A stretch of 35,183 nucleotides of DNA, taken from Funneliformis mosseae (Eukaryota; Glomeromycota; Glomeromycetes; Glomerales; Glomeraceae). The notes beneath the pieces were generated by a model, which saw only the letters and a program-made list of their open reading frames with translations, was not told the DNA's origin and did no database searches. The DNA is taken from contig CAJVPP010000351.1 in the NCBI GenBank assembly GCA_910592005.1, positions 1 to 35,183 on the forward strand. Reading direction: 5' to 3'. Within the stretch, counting starts at the first letter, position 1. The number at the start of each line of letters is the position of its first letter. Made by a program: the position numbers and the translations under genes. Of this stretch, positions 24,381 through 35,106 are shown one piece after another.

Positions 24381-25390
24381 CATTACCTATCCACCATTAA
24401 TCTGTTTTCTATTGTACATGTTACAATTTCTCCTTCACTTTATTCTCGCTGAAAATTAATCTATTGAATTATTAGAAAAGATTAAAATTTCACAAAATAT
24501 TATTATCGATATTTCTGGATTATTACCATCAATCATTTCACTAATCTATTTCTATAAGTGCCAAAAAATCGTCCTTTGTGGGAACGCTATCTGATAGAAT
24601 ATTATCATTACAAGTCGGTGCTCAATTAAATATAATTAAGAACCAATATTTGGGTGGTAGATTCACGACAAACAATTCGCTAATAAATTAATTGTTGTTG
24701 GTTTTGATTTATACTGTAGTAATGGTCGGAGTAAGTAATTTAATATTTGAAAATTTAGGACGTAAGAGAATTCCTCTGAATTTAATCATTTATTAATTGA
24801 TGTAACAATTGTTTCATTCATTACTCATAATATTCACAATTTTACAGTTAGTTAAATCTCAATATCCCTTCTCGCTCACGTATTTTTTTTTTCAAATTCC
24901 TGGTGCTATAAATAAAGATGTTGGTATATTAAATGCGCAAAAAGACAATATAGCTGTCTTTTCCTCATTATTGAACATGGTCCAATATCTCAAGCTCTTG
25001 AGATGGTTCTACTTGAATTTAAATATTTACTCGGGGTTTCTCTTGGGTTTGCACTTCCAAAGATTGTCTAATTTTCCAGATTATTCGTTTAAAATATTTC
25101 ACGAGATATTTTTTATAACTCCTCTATTTTTATTGAATCCTATCACGGTAGATTTAGTTAAAATAATTCTTAACGATTAGTCGTATTGAACATTTCACGT
25201 GGATATGGTTAATCATTAGAAAGTAGTGGTTGTACAATCTCTGAAGCATTTTTCAATCCGTTGTCATTCAAAATAATTCGGAAAATTAAGTCTGTTAGGA
25301 ATTCCTAAATGACAGTTGATTTTAAAAAAGATTTTATCATCTCTTTAATAGCGAGTAAGATAAATCGAATGATTAAATGATTTAATTGAT
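24381..25390 (+). pseudogene. Decayed partial duplicate of the DUF3712 repeat gene
   Basis: Blocks match the gene at 14998-21980 in the same order and orientation. 24390-24535 matches about 17914-18065 (for example TTATTATCGATATTTCTGG). A short block near 24540-24580 matches about 18145-18190. 24585-24640 matches about 18560-18615 (AATATTATCATTACAA). 24633-24655 matches about 18703-18725, and 24655-25390 matches about 20650-21645. Large internal parts are missing, frames are broken, and stops are frequent. The open frame at 24809-25180 is the longest surviving piece and still reads FQIPGAINKDVGILNAQKDN, against FQDVPGAITKSLGKINVQKG in the intact gene. This is a tandem duplication followed by deletion and decay. 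Confidence 0.9.
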
Positions 25391-25969
25391 AGTGAAACAT
25401 TTCACTGATACAGGTCCTGAAAAATATAGAAATTCCACCATCCTTTATTTGGTTAATGAACGGGAGTAACTATATCGGCCATCGACTCAATCATAATAAT
25501 ATTAGTCAATTAAATTCCGCATAGTCTATCTGTAAACATTATATTTAGAAATAATTTTAAATACCAAACTTAATTTTTTTTTCTAATAAAAAAAAATATA
25601 TTGTTTATTAATTGATGATATATTTATACAATCATTGATTTTTCCCACTTTACGTTAGATTGCGTGAAATCACTTTTATTATTAGAAAAACAGCTACTAA
25701 TTTTGAATTTGAATGATAGGCACATCTCGATCAGATCTTTTGATGTGAAATGTACATTACATTGCCAATTCCGATAATTAGAATTTAAAATACATTTTTT
25801 ATTTAAATATCCGATTAATGTGATACTTATATTGAATGAACAAACAATCAAATAATATTTATATTGTATCCCCTCAAACTTTTTAAAATCAATATTTACA
25901 TTGTAACGTGAATAAAAAAAAATCTTATCAATCAAAAACAGATTGTTTCATATGATTCTAACTCCAAGG
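25391..25969. other. Gap between the decayed duplicate and the kinase-like gene
   Basis: It probably contains the 3' flanks of both neighbours. A 103-codon frame on the minus strand (25624-25935) has fairly even amino acid composition, but no ATG context, homology or splice link that I can support. It lies just downstream of the kinase-like stop, so untranslated transcript is more likely than a gene. Confidence 0.4.
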
Positions 25970-26494
25970 TTATAATGAAACCACGATGTTCTCCGTTGTA
26001 TAAATAGAATTTTTTAATTCGTTTTCTATTTGTTTAGGTTTGTCCATTATTTCATAATCCATTGCGAAAGTTGTTTCGGAACCTTTTTCGTCGTCAGAAT
26101 TAGTTTCTTGCCCTTGTATTGTTTCGAGTTGACTTACATCATCATCATCTTCATCATCATCTATAAATAAAAATGTTATAAATAAAAAAAAGAGAAATTT
26201 TTTTTTTTATATTGGACTAGAAAATATTTTGTTCTTACTTAAATAAGATTCGGGCTCTGCATAAATTAAACAATTCGCATCATCTTGATATTGTTTTCTC
26301 AGTAAATTAACATATAAAGGACGTGTTGAAGATTTGTCACAAGAATCTGTGTTGAACAAACAATTAATTCTTCATCCGATCATTTACGGAAAAGTAAAAT
26401 TTACGGATAAAAAAAAATCTGAAATTTACCCGAACTTGCCAAACTTGTCAAACTCTCCGAGATACGATGACTTTTGCTACTTGCTTCAACTAAG

Positions 26495-26525
<31 letters not shown>

Positions 26526-28067
26526 GTAATTAACAAACGATTATAAATTTTTTTTTTCCAAAAAAAAAAAAAAAGAACAATACTTACTGCTTGACATGCT
26601 TCCAAATGCCGAATCGTGACCAGTTCGAGAGTAGAAATTTGTGGGTTCGGGAAGATCTTTAAAGTCGAGCAATTGGCTATTATAATTGGTTTCAACCGTA
26701 ATTGTAACATCTTGTAAACTATTTGATGGTTGAAAATAACTCTTTTCATGACCGTTAACCATGAATGCTTTACATATGTCAATAGAGCGATTTTGTTCCA
26801 AATGAAAATGCCAGCGGAATAGCATTGCTGTAATCTCTTGCACACCTGGACGCATTAAAGGATCGGCATCCCAACATCTTTCCATAAGCATTGAAAAAAA
26901 TTTTGGAGTTCCCGACACGATTTTTGGTCTTATTCCATTACAAATATCAATAGCCAATTGAATATCGTGTTTTCTGCTGCTAAATAATGCCATACCGGAA
27001 GAAATTTCCCACATAATCATTGAAAAACTATATACATCGGCGGCCGAAGTGAATTCTTCTCCCCGTAAAACTTCCGGTGCTACATATGGTAAAACACCAT
27101 ATAGCAGTTGATTTTTCTCATGATCGATAAATTTGGATAATGACATATCACTTATTTTTGGATAACCCTGATCTGTCTGTAAGATGTTGCCACTATGCAA
27201 ATTACGATGGACGAATCCAGATGAATGAATATCTTGTAACGTCATTGAAATTTTTAAAAGTAAATCTATTTTTCGTTCCCAATTCAATACTTGATTATTT
27301 TTTGTCAAAGAATTTCTCAAATTTCCTTGAGAAGCAAATTCGGTCACTAAAATATAATCTTTCGTTACGGGATCTTGAGTGATTCCATAACATTCAATTA
27401 ACCCATCGTTATTCATTCCGTATTGGCAATACGTTCTAAGCTATAATATATTATTGTTATACAAAAAACAAATAAATAAAAAAAAAAGGTTTTCCTGTAA
27501 GCATTAAATTCAAGTAGACGCCATTTGATCGAATCAACTTAAATTTACCTCTTCGAAAAAATCGGCGGTGATATTATGAGAATTTTCGAAACGTTTTAAT
27601 GCAACTGGGACTGGAGCACGACGAACCCAATTTTGTTTCTTTGAATCCCAAAAAAGGATATTACCTTCGACCCAAGTTGCGGAATAAACAATACAATCAA
27701 ATCCACCTTTAGCGACAAATTGTACGTTATATAACTTTTCATAAGGTATCCATTCTAATACTTGTCGACTCTTCATGGCATTTAATTGAGAACCTTTAAT
27801 CAAATTATCAATCTCAGGATTATTACTTGTCCACGAAGACAGTTCTTTTTCAAATCTAGTTGAATTGCATGAATGACACCATCCATATTTATTGTATTGA
27901 GGTTTATCGGTGTTAGGTGAATTGCAATCCGAGCATACCCCAAAAGGTGATGTGGATAATGACGGATATGGATGATTCAGATCTTTTTTACTTTTCTTAT
28001 GAAAAAAGTTCTTTTTTCCATTAGTTTTATTATCAACTTTTCGATCTTTGCCACAAGATACTCCCAT
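25970..28067 (-). CDS. Kinase-like protein with altered catalytic motifs (probable pseudokinase)
   Basis: Exons on the minus strand: 28067-27549, 27440-26588, 26489-26430, 26346-26239 and 26160-25970, totalling 1,731 bases and 576 residues. The N-terminus MGVSCGKDRK fits N-myristoylation of Gly2 with a palmitoylatable Cys5 and a basic stretch after it. C45-x2-C48 and C64-x2-C67 form a zinc-ribbon-like pair common in Rhizophagus kinases, followed by the familiar SSWTSNNPEIDNLIKGSQ and VLEWIPYEKL lead-in. The kinase fold starts near 110. The glycine loop is odd (AKGGFDCIVYSA), Lys158 in VALK is kept, but HRD has become HRN (FVHRNLHSGNIL, Asn253) and DFG has become DMS (271-273). APE (YVAPEVL), the W-E-I segment and CWDADPLMRP are intact. 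The C-terminal 150 residues are low complexity and end acidic (NDDEDDDDVSQL). Loss of the catalytic Asp suggests a scaffold or an allosteric partner, but activity is not excluded by sequence alone. Confidence 0.85.
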
Positions 28068-28090
28068 TTTTATTATGATTATTATTTTAA

Positions 28091-28151
<61 letters not shown>

Positions 28152-29750
28152 ATAATTTTATTAAAGTGATTTTTCTAAAAACATTTAAACGCACTTCTTA
28201 TATAACAATTTTCAAATGTTTTCGAAACAAAAACCACACAATTACATCTTTGTTTATGATCTGACATATTTTAATAGGTAAAAATCAATTGATTAACATA
28301 TAAGAATAAAGTAAATGCGTGTCAAAAAAGATCTTTTACTCGAAACAAAATATATAAATAATCTATATACAGTATATAAGTAAGTAAAGAAAGGATCACG
28401 ACATGAATACACTAAATATACGCAAGTAACGAAGAAAGATAAAACAGTATACACGACATACATAACCATTATTACCTTTATCTATTTTCATTCAATCAAA
28501 GTTTATCGAACAGTTTATTATTGGAAATAATTTATTTATTTATAAAAAAAATCAAAACGTTGTATTCTAGGTATATAAGGAAAATAATAATTATTATTAT
28601 TTTTAATTTTTTTTTTTTGTCTTACAGATCGTAAGATAACTGCATGTCGTTAATCCGAAAAACAATGAAAATTCCATTTTTTTTTCATAAGGAATTCGTA
28701 AAGATGTTAACAGATAAGACATTCGTAACTTTGTTCATTTATCATTATATAATGAAACTTCCAACTTCTAATTATAGAAGTAAAACTGTTGTGTCCTTTG
28801 TATGCACCTCCCTTCAACATTGCATCTCAAACACGACATTTCCCGAAATGTATGAATTAATAAGGACGTTATAATTGTTTTTTTTTTTTGTCGTCGAAAA
28901 TGGATTTCCTTTTTTGTCACAATTTACTGCGTCGCATTATTTGAAAAAGTTGAATTAGAATTTTTTTTTGACCTACAGCAGGGCTGAAGGATGCAACATT
29001 CATAAGGTTTTTTTTTTCAATAAACGGGAATAATTCCGAGATTCAAAAGATCGTTTCGAAGTGCCAACTCATTTGATTATCTTTACTTCATAAATAAAAA
29101 AAATCATTAATTTAAAGAGAACAAAAGATACAGTATTCGGTTTTTAGATATGAACGATATGAATGAAACTTTCGTTTCTTCCCTTATTTTCCGAAAATAA
29201 CATAATAAAAAAAAAAGTATTACGTTACTCACATTTATCTCGGATAAATGGCTTGCAAACTTGGAAATTGTTTCGTCACGCAAGGATCAAAAATGGCTTT
29301 ATTTAATGTAATACTAGATCTTTTTATTCTATTAAATTAGAAGTATTCAAGGCTTAACAAAAACAAAAAAAAAAAAATGTATTATTAATATTATTTAGTT
29401 GCATATTAAAATTAATCACCGATTTATTCAAAATAATTAATTTTATTATAACATCTTTTAATCTTTTACCTTTTTATAAAAATTCTTCAATTTAATTATC
29501 ATTTTTAATAATATGTTAATCTACTCAGATTTTTGATTTTGAGTAATTTTATTTTTGAATTAATATTAACATTTAAAATAATTTAATAAATTTATAATAG
29601 TATAAAATAATACTAATAAATAAAATATCAAATTTTATCAAAATCTAAATATTATTGGATAAGTTTTACTAGAAGTAATATTTTACAATTACATAAAAAA
29701 AATTACCAAAATCAATGTATTTTTTTTATTCTAATTGAAATATTTTAAAT
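28068..29750. other. Upstream region of the kinase-like gene; no gene supported
   Basis: A run of 53 A (28095-28147) lies 28-80 bases before the kinase start codon (poly-T in its sense strand). 28150-29330 has more balanced composition than the surrounding DNA, with a TATATAAG word near 28372-28379. It may hold the promoter, a leader or a non-coding transcript. The 76-codon frame at 28644-28874 starts MSLIRKTMKIPFFFHKEF and has no recognisable family or splice partner. From 29390 on, the DNA is again mostly A and T. Confidence 0.4.
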
Positions 29751-29755
29751 CATAA

Positions 29756-30139
29756 TAACCTAATATATCAAATACAATGGTTGGTATAATTTAGCTCAAT
29801 CTCTAAAGTTTAAATTATTAATATTTATAATAACATATGATTTATATATGAAATGTTCAAAAAGTAGACTCAAAATAATTTTTGTATTATTTAAAATTTA
29901 TTGTGATACTTTTATATTATATTCTACATAACCTAAAATATTAAATATAATGGTTGGCATAGTTTGACCATGTATTTGTAACTTTGCTCAAATATTTGAA
30001 GACTAAATATTAAAATTTGTAAATGATTTATATTTAAAATATTTAAAAAGTTGACTCAAAGATAATTTTTGTATTATAATTTATTATAATACTTTTTATA
30101 TTATATTTTACATAATCTAAAAATATTAAATATATCATA
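29756..30139. repeat. Tandem repeat of about 175-185 bp, left part
   Basis: Two full units and the start of a third are seen. Landmarks recur in order: ACCTAA-ATAT...AATGGTTGG (29758 and 29931; partly kept at 30115), GACTAAAT, ATGATTTATAT, AAAAAGT-GACTCAAA, TTTTTGTATTAT, then ATACTTTTTATATTATAT. Spacing is 173 and about 184 bases. The third unit is cut by the element at 30140-32323 and resumes at 32326. Confidence 0.75.
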
Positions 30140-30546
30140 GAATACTGACTAAACTACCCCCTTCCCCACTGTATAAACTACTCCTCTAGGGTTTTGGGTC
30201 AAATTTTATAAGAAACACAGTATTGAACTGAGTAATAGACGATTTTATTAATTTTTATTTATTAATTTATAAATGAATTTTTATTATAATTATTGTATTA
30301 GAATTATAAAAGAATATTATAAGCTAAGTAAATTTTTTTTTTTTTTATTAAAATTCCAATAAGATGGCAAAAATTTAAAATCTATTTTTTTTTTTTTCAA
30401 ACTATTAAATTATATATATAATAAAGAAATTATTAACAACCTCATTATAAAACTTAAATAAATAATAAACTAATACAAAAAGTATTAGAATCATAAGGAA
30501 AAAAAAAAAATTTTTGTAAAAACCATTAATTTGCAAATTACAACTA

Positions 30547-32120
30547 TTAAAATTCATCCCAATTATTATAATTATCTTCACTATCCTTTTCTTCTTCAAG
30601 TAATTCATTATCTTTATCATTTTCATTAAAATTTTCTTTATCTTCTATAAGAAGATTATCATAATCAAAAATCTCATTATCTTCTATACCATCTATTTTA
30701 ACCGAAATTCCACAACACTTAAATGATTTACAAATTAAATTTGGATTAACTTTTTCTTATACATCCTTTACCTATAAATATACTAAAGAATAAGAAGATT
30801 TTTTAATTCGTTTAGCTAAAATTAATTCATGAATTTCATTTATCATCCAGTTATTATAAAATTTGCAAATCTGTAAATAAAAAATTATATGATAATTTAA
30901 ATAATTATTAATTAATAATTTAATAATAATATCTATAATATATTATAATCATAAATAAATCTTACATGAGATTTAAATAAAGATGACATTTCAATTAGTT
31001 GCAACAGGTAACAAATAAGTATCACAATGTTGCAATGAATTGCAATATTATTAAAATTTAAGTTGCAACAAGTGACAAATAAGCATCATAATGTTGCAAT
31101 ACTATCTTTAGATTTAAAACTTTTATTAATTGCTAAATTAAGTGCTTGCAACTTAGATGTCAATTCACCAGAAATTACAGCTATATTAGTTTCTTTTTCT
31201 TTAAGTTTTTATTTAACAGAATCAACTAAGTGCTCATGAAAAGAATCCAAAACAAGAAGTAATCTAGGATTTGATGATAAATCAGTGATTCTTTTAGACC
31301 AAATATTTTCTATTCACTAGTTCATTTTATTCTCATTAACCCATCCTTTTTAATTTGTTTTAATAAATATGCCATTTGAAAAATTTTTTCAAGGTATGTT
31401 TTTTAATTTGAAAATAATAATAGGTGATAATTTTGATCTATCAGCTATATAACCTAAAATAACTATAAAGGTGCTTCTTTTATGATCTGTAATTTTTATA
31501 TTAATAGAACTAGAACTGTGTTTTTCTAAGTTATATGAATTAGATAAATCAAAAACTACAGGTATTTCATTTATGTTTCCAATAAATTTTAGTAGATAAT
31601 CATGCTATATTCTTCTATATAGGACAAAACTTAAAAAACTTTGCTACTTTTCAAGTAAATCTTCTAGTAAATATTGAGATACTATTATTTTTCATCTATT
31701 TGAAAGATCATGATGAATCATAAAATAATCTATCTATTTGCTTAAAAATTTAATATTTGGATATTTTTCTTGGTAATTATCAGTTTATGCAAGTTCTATT
31801 GTTATATTTTTAGTAATTGGTAAACTTTGTACTTGATAATCTAAAATCCACTTTGCTAACTCTTACTCTAGATCTAGAAAGAATGGCTATCTACTACTAT
31901 GTAACTTAATAAATAAGATGCTAAAGCTTTAAATTAATTTTTTTTACGTTTCCAGTTATGAACCTAACTTAATTATAAACCAAAATAATTTACAGTTACA
32001 CAAATACTACTAGATCAGTTCAAAAAATATAAAACTATTAGCTTTTCATAAACACACTATTGTCATTTTTTTAAAAGTTATTCTAAAATGAGAAGTTCTT
32101 TTATTTTCTTTAACAACCAT
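30547..32120 (-). pseudogene. Pogo/Tigger-type (DDE_1) transposase, broken
   Basis: The minus strand reads MVVKENKRTSHF at the start (ATG at 32120). A CENP-B-like DNA-binding part follows with WILDYQVQSLPITKNIT. FIGNINEIPVVFDLSNSYNL contains the first catalytic position, and FIVILGYIADRSKLSPIIIF follows. LLLVLDSFHEHLVDSVK matches the family W-D-S-F-x2-H segment with the second Asp, then come IAVISGELTSKLQALNLAIN and an acidic tail ending NYNNWDEF before the stop. Several in-frame stops, a frameshift and inserted repeat DNA at 30997-31100 make it dead. The family is clear from motif order. Confidence 0.85.
30997..31100. repeat. Two direct 40-bp units inside the Tigger-type transposase
   Basis: Units at 30997-31036 and 31061-31100 share AGTTGCAACA-x-GT-x-ACAAATAAG and end in TGTTGCAAT; they differ at about five positions. 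Each unit has TTGCAACA at one end and TGTTGCAA at the other, so it is also an inverted repeat. They sit after the IN-K-S-F-K segment of the transposase. Confidence 0.75.
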
Positions 32121-32325
32121 TATTAGAAGGTCTAACTATAAATACTAAGCAACACAAAGTAAAATACGTTATAAAATTTTATTTTATATCATGATTAACA
32201 TAGCGCATTTGATCTATACAAGATATCCTTTTTATATAAAATACCCTTCTGATTAAACTATCCAGATATTTTGCAAATATGGAGGTAATTTGTAAAAAAC
32301 CCAGAGTAGTTTAATCAGTGCTCTA

Positions 32326-32495
32326 CAGTAATAATTATTATAATTTGATTAAGCATTTATAAATTTGCTTAAATCTTAGAAGACTAAATTATTAATATTT
32401 GTAATAAATATGATTTATATATAAAATATTCAAAAATTGTCTCAAGCTAACTTTTATGTTATTTTAAATTTTATTATGATACTATGGTGTAAACA
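32326..32495. repeat. Tandem repeat, third unit resumed after the element
   Basis: The landmarks of units one and two continue here in order: AGACTAAATTATTAATATTTGTAA, ATGATTTATATATAAAATATTCAAAAA, CTCAA, TTTTATGTTATTTTAAATTTTATTATGATAC. This confirms that the DDE element split one unit. Confidence 0.7.
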
Positions 32496-32850
32496 GTTTA
32501 GTTGTATCTAATATTTATTAGTAATTTTAAAATATAAAGAAATTTTATTTAACTATAAAAGTATTAAAAAAAAATATTGTTTAATCACTCTTGATATGAT
32601 TTTTAATGCAATATATTTTTTTTTTAATTTTATTATAAAATTTTTTTAAAGTTAAAAATTTTATAACATTAATTTTAATAATAATAGTAAAATTTTTAGC
32701 ACTACAAATATTATATAAAAGGATATAATTAGTGTATATAAAATTATATAATAATATTTGATTTGCTAATCATAACTCAAAAATTATTTTTATATATTTT
32801 TGAATTCTTCCAAAATATTTGTAGAAATCTGATAATGAGACTAATAATAT
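32496..32850. other. AT-rich DNA between two transposon remnants
   Basis: Nothing beyond A+T-rich sequence is visible. It may contain the decayed right flank of the transposase remnant on the minus strand; no inverted end was recognised. Confidence 0.4.
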
Positions 32851-34899
32851 TTAACTATAAAGACAGCTTGCTTTACCTGAAAGTCTAAGTTCATAAGCAC
32901 TTATATAATGTGCAGAATGACGTGAAAATTAGTAAATTTTAGTCAAGTTAATAGAATCTAATGCACACAGTATAATTTTCTTAAGATCATTAAATAAATA
33001 ATTGCAGTGAAAATATAAATATTGCTTTGTCTCTGCCTAAAAGGAATCAATGTAGTTAAGTTTATAGTAAAACTTTGGATAGAACATACACATATATTCT
33101 GCAACTTCAATAACCTAAAAGATAAGTATTTTTTAGTTATATTGTAATATCAAAATATTTAAATTAACCGCAACTTACCTCTTGTAGATATATCCTTATA
33201 ATACAAAGTTAGGTTAGGCAAAAAGGATGCATAATATACAATAGTCCAATTTATTTAAATCAGGATTATATCTTATACACGCATTACATTTTCTTTTCAA
33301 ACTCAGTATCTACAAACTACACTTCTCAAAACTTATCAGATATTTTTGAGTTTTACTATTCAATCAATATTCACAAATGTTATAATATGAGGTGAACCAT
33401 CAAGTATTTTACTATTATGAAGAAGTAATTACTTTTTACTATTCTTTATATTCATTCTTGTAATCACTAATGTATTATCAGTAAATGTATTATAATTACA
33501 GCTATTATCAAATAAAAATAATGCAGCTTTTTCAGGTAACTATATTCAAATATTGGAATTACTTGTTCTTTTACCTGTTTAATAACATCTTTATTTTTCT
33601 ACCAGCTATCACAATTTGTAACAGAATATATTGTAATATAAATTTTAGTATATACAAGCCACATTTATCAGAAAATAAATCATTAATGACGCATTTTTCA
33701 TTTGAAAATTGGAGTCTTCCAATAAATTCACAGAGAAAGTCACTTACATGAATGCTAAGGCTTTACAATTTGTGACAAAGTTAACTTTCATCTGCTAGAC
33801 TCTAAACTTTGATGACATCATCATTGGTACAAAAGATCAATTCATCATGAGTAATAAAAATGATTTTAGGAATATTATGAAAAGTATAGGTAAGATAATC
33901 TGTTCTAAATTTTTACTCTTATAAGTAGCCATTTGTTTTTGCAATTCTGCCTATCATTGCATAAATTATTACTTATCTATTATCACATCTTCACATTTAT
34001 AACTATCAAAATAAATATTTTTTAAGTAGTTTTTATTTTTAGCTAAATATATGTAGCCATTCACGTGTAGTTGAGCATGAGATCTTTGTCTTTTCTTTGA
34101 TTTCAAGAGCAGAGATGACCTCATTCTCAATAAATTTTACAAAATCGATAACATTTAATTTGAACTTATATGCGCATAAATATTTAATAACTCACAACTT
34201 GAGATTCTCATAAAGAAGTAGAGACCTAATCTTTACATGATAGTTATGTTTAAATAAAATAATTATACTATTATTAAGCCATTAGTTTGCTCAGGAATGG
34301 ATAAGCTATGCTTATTATAAACCTTTATTTAAGCTTTAGGTGAGAAGATTACTTGCATTTATTTTTGTGAATCTTTGATTCTGGACTGCAAATTATCTTT
34401 TCTTTTTTAATAATAAATTTAAAGATTTTAAAGTAAAATCTTTATTATCATTACTGTCGTCATATGTATCTTCAAATGTAAGGTTTACATTAGGTTTAAT
34501 AGACTCAGCTTCATTTTCATTTATTAGAAATATTTCAGTAATCTTCTTAGAATCCAAAACTATTTTTTCTAATTACTCTTTTATTACGTAATATTGATTA
34601 TGCAATACTATTATATATTGGCTTACATGCATTTATATCCCATATATGTGACTTTTTGCATTTTTAACTAGTTATTCTAATGTATTTAATTATAATACTT
34701 CCATTCTATCTGTAACTTTATCACTATTAAAGCATATTTTATTACCTTCTATTTAAAATATATCAAATAATGATTTATCAAACTTATCAGATTCAGCATC
34801 TAATAATTTAATTATTGCTTCTTTAGAATTTTTTGCTTACTTTCAACACTTCTTAATAGCTTCTTAAAATGTTTTGATGCATTTATTTACTTTTGACAT
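32851..34899 (-). pseudogene. DDE transposase of a second family, heavily decayed
   Basis: Minus-strand pieces in order: MSKVNKCIKTF (ATG at 34899); an acidic region near 34480 (FEDTYDDSNDNKDFTL); STTREWLHIFS and YKCEDVIIDK (near 33970-34080), matching the family pattern TARxWLxxLGF...DGHERxDVV; HDELIFCTNDD (near 33840), matching HDExxFxxND; VSDFLCEFIGRLQFSNE (near 33690), matching VSEFLCPCHGRL; a DNTLVTRMN-like piece near 33480; IRYNPDL near 33270; and YPKFYYKLNYIDS near 33060, matching the YPKFHCELNxIExxWG block that carries the last acidic residue. LDSINLTKI and SAHYISAYELRLSGKA follow before the stop at 32851. In-frame stops occur throughout. I recognise the family from its conserved blocks in many fungal genomes but cannot assign a formal superfamily name. 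No terminal repeats were found. Confidence 0.7.
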
Positions 34900-35106
34900 T
34901 ATAATTCTATTAAATTGAAATAAGAAAAGTTAAAGAAAACAATCATGAAATAACATAAAATATCATGATTAAAATTAATCATGTGATTGAAATTTATCAT
35001 GTTGTTAGCGTTGAAAATTTGCCCTAGAAAAATAATTTACAAAGTCATTAGATTTAATTTTATGTAGATTATATTAAAGAAGATCTTGATCAACGTATTG
35101 CATTAA

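Larger units (their letters stand above)
30140..32323 (-). mobile_element. Pogo/Tigger-type DDE element
   Basis: A 2,184 bp element flanked by TA (30138-30139, 32324-32325). The left end reads GAATACTGACTAAACTAC and the right end read inward GAGCACTGATTAAACTAC. The terminal zones contain further inverted TAAACTAC words. The left end carries an extra 24-base stretch between two TAAACTAC copies compared with the right end. The transposase lies on the minus strand. It is inserted into the third unit of a tandem repeat. Confidence 0.8.

Noticed and set aside
25624..25935. 103-codon minus-strand frame
   Set aside because: It lies just past the kinase-like stop, with no motif or supported splice link; more likely 3' transcript or chance.
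28644..28874. 76-codon plus-strand frame starting MSLIRKTMK
   Set aside because: No recognisable domain, no splice partner, and it lies in the upstream region of the divergent kinase-like gene; coding status cannot be supported.
29756..30139. CRISPR-like array
   Set aside because: The repeats are long, imperfect and contiguous without unique spacers, and the window is eukaryotic.
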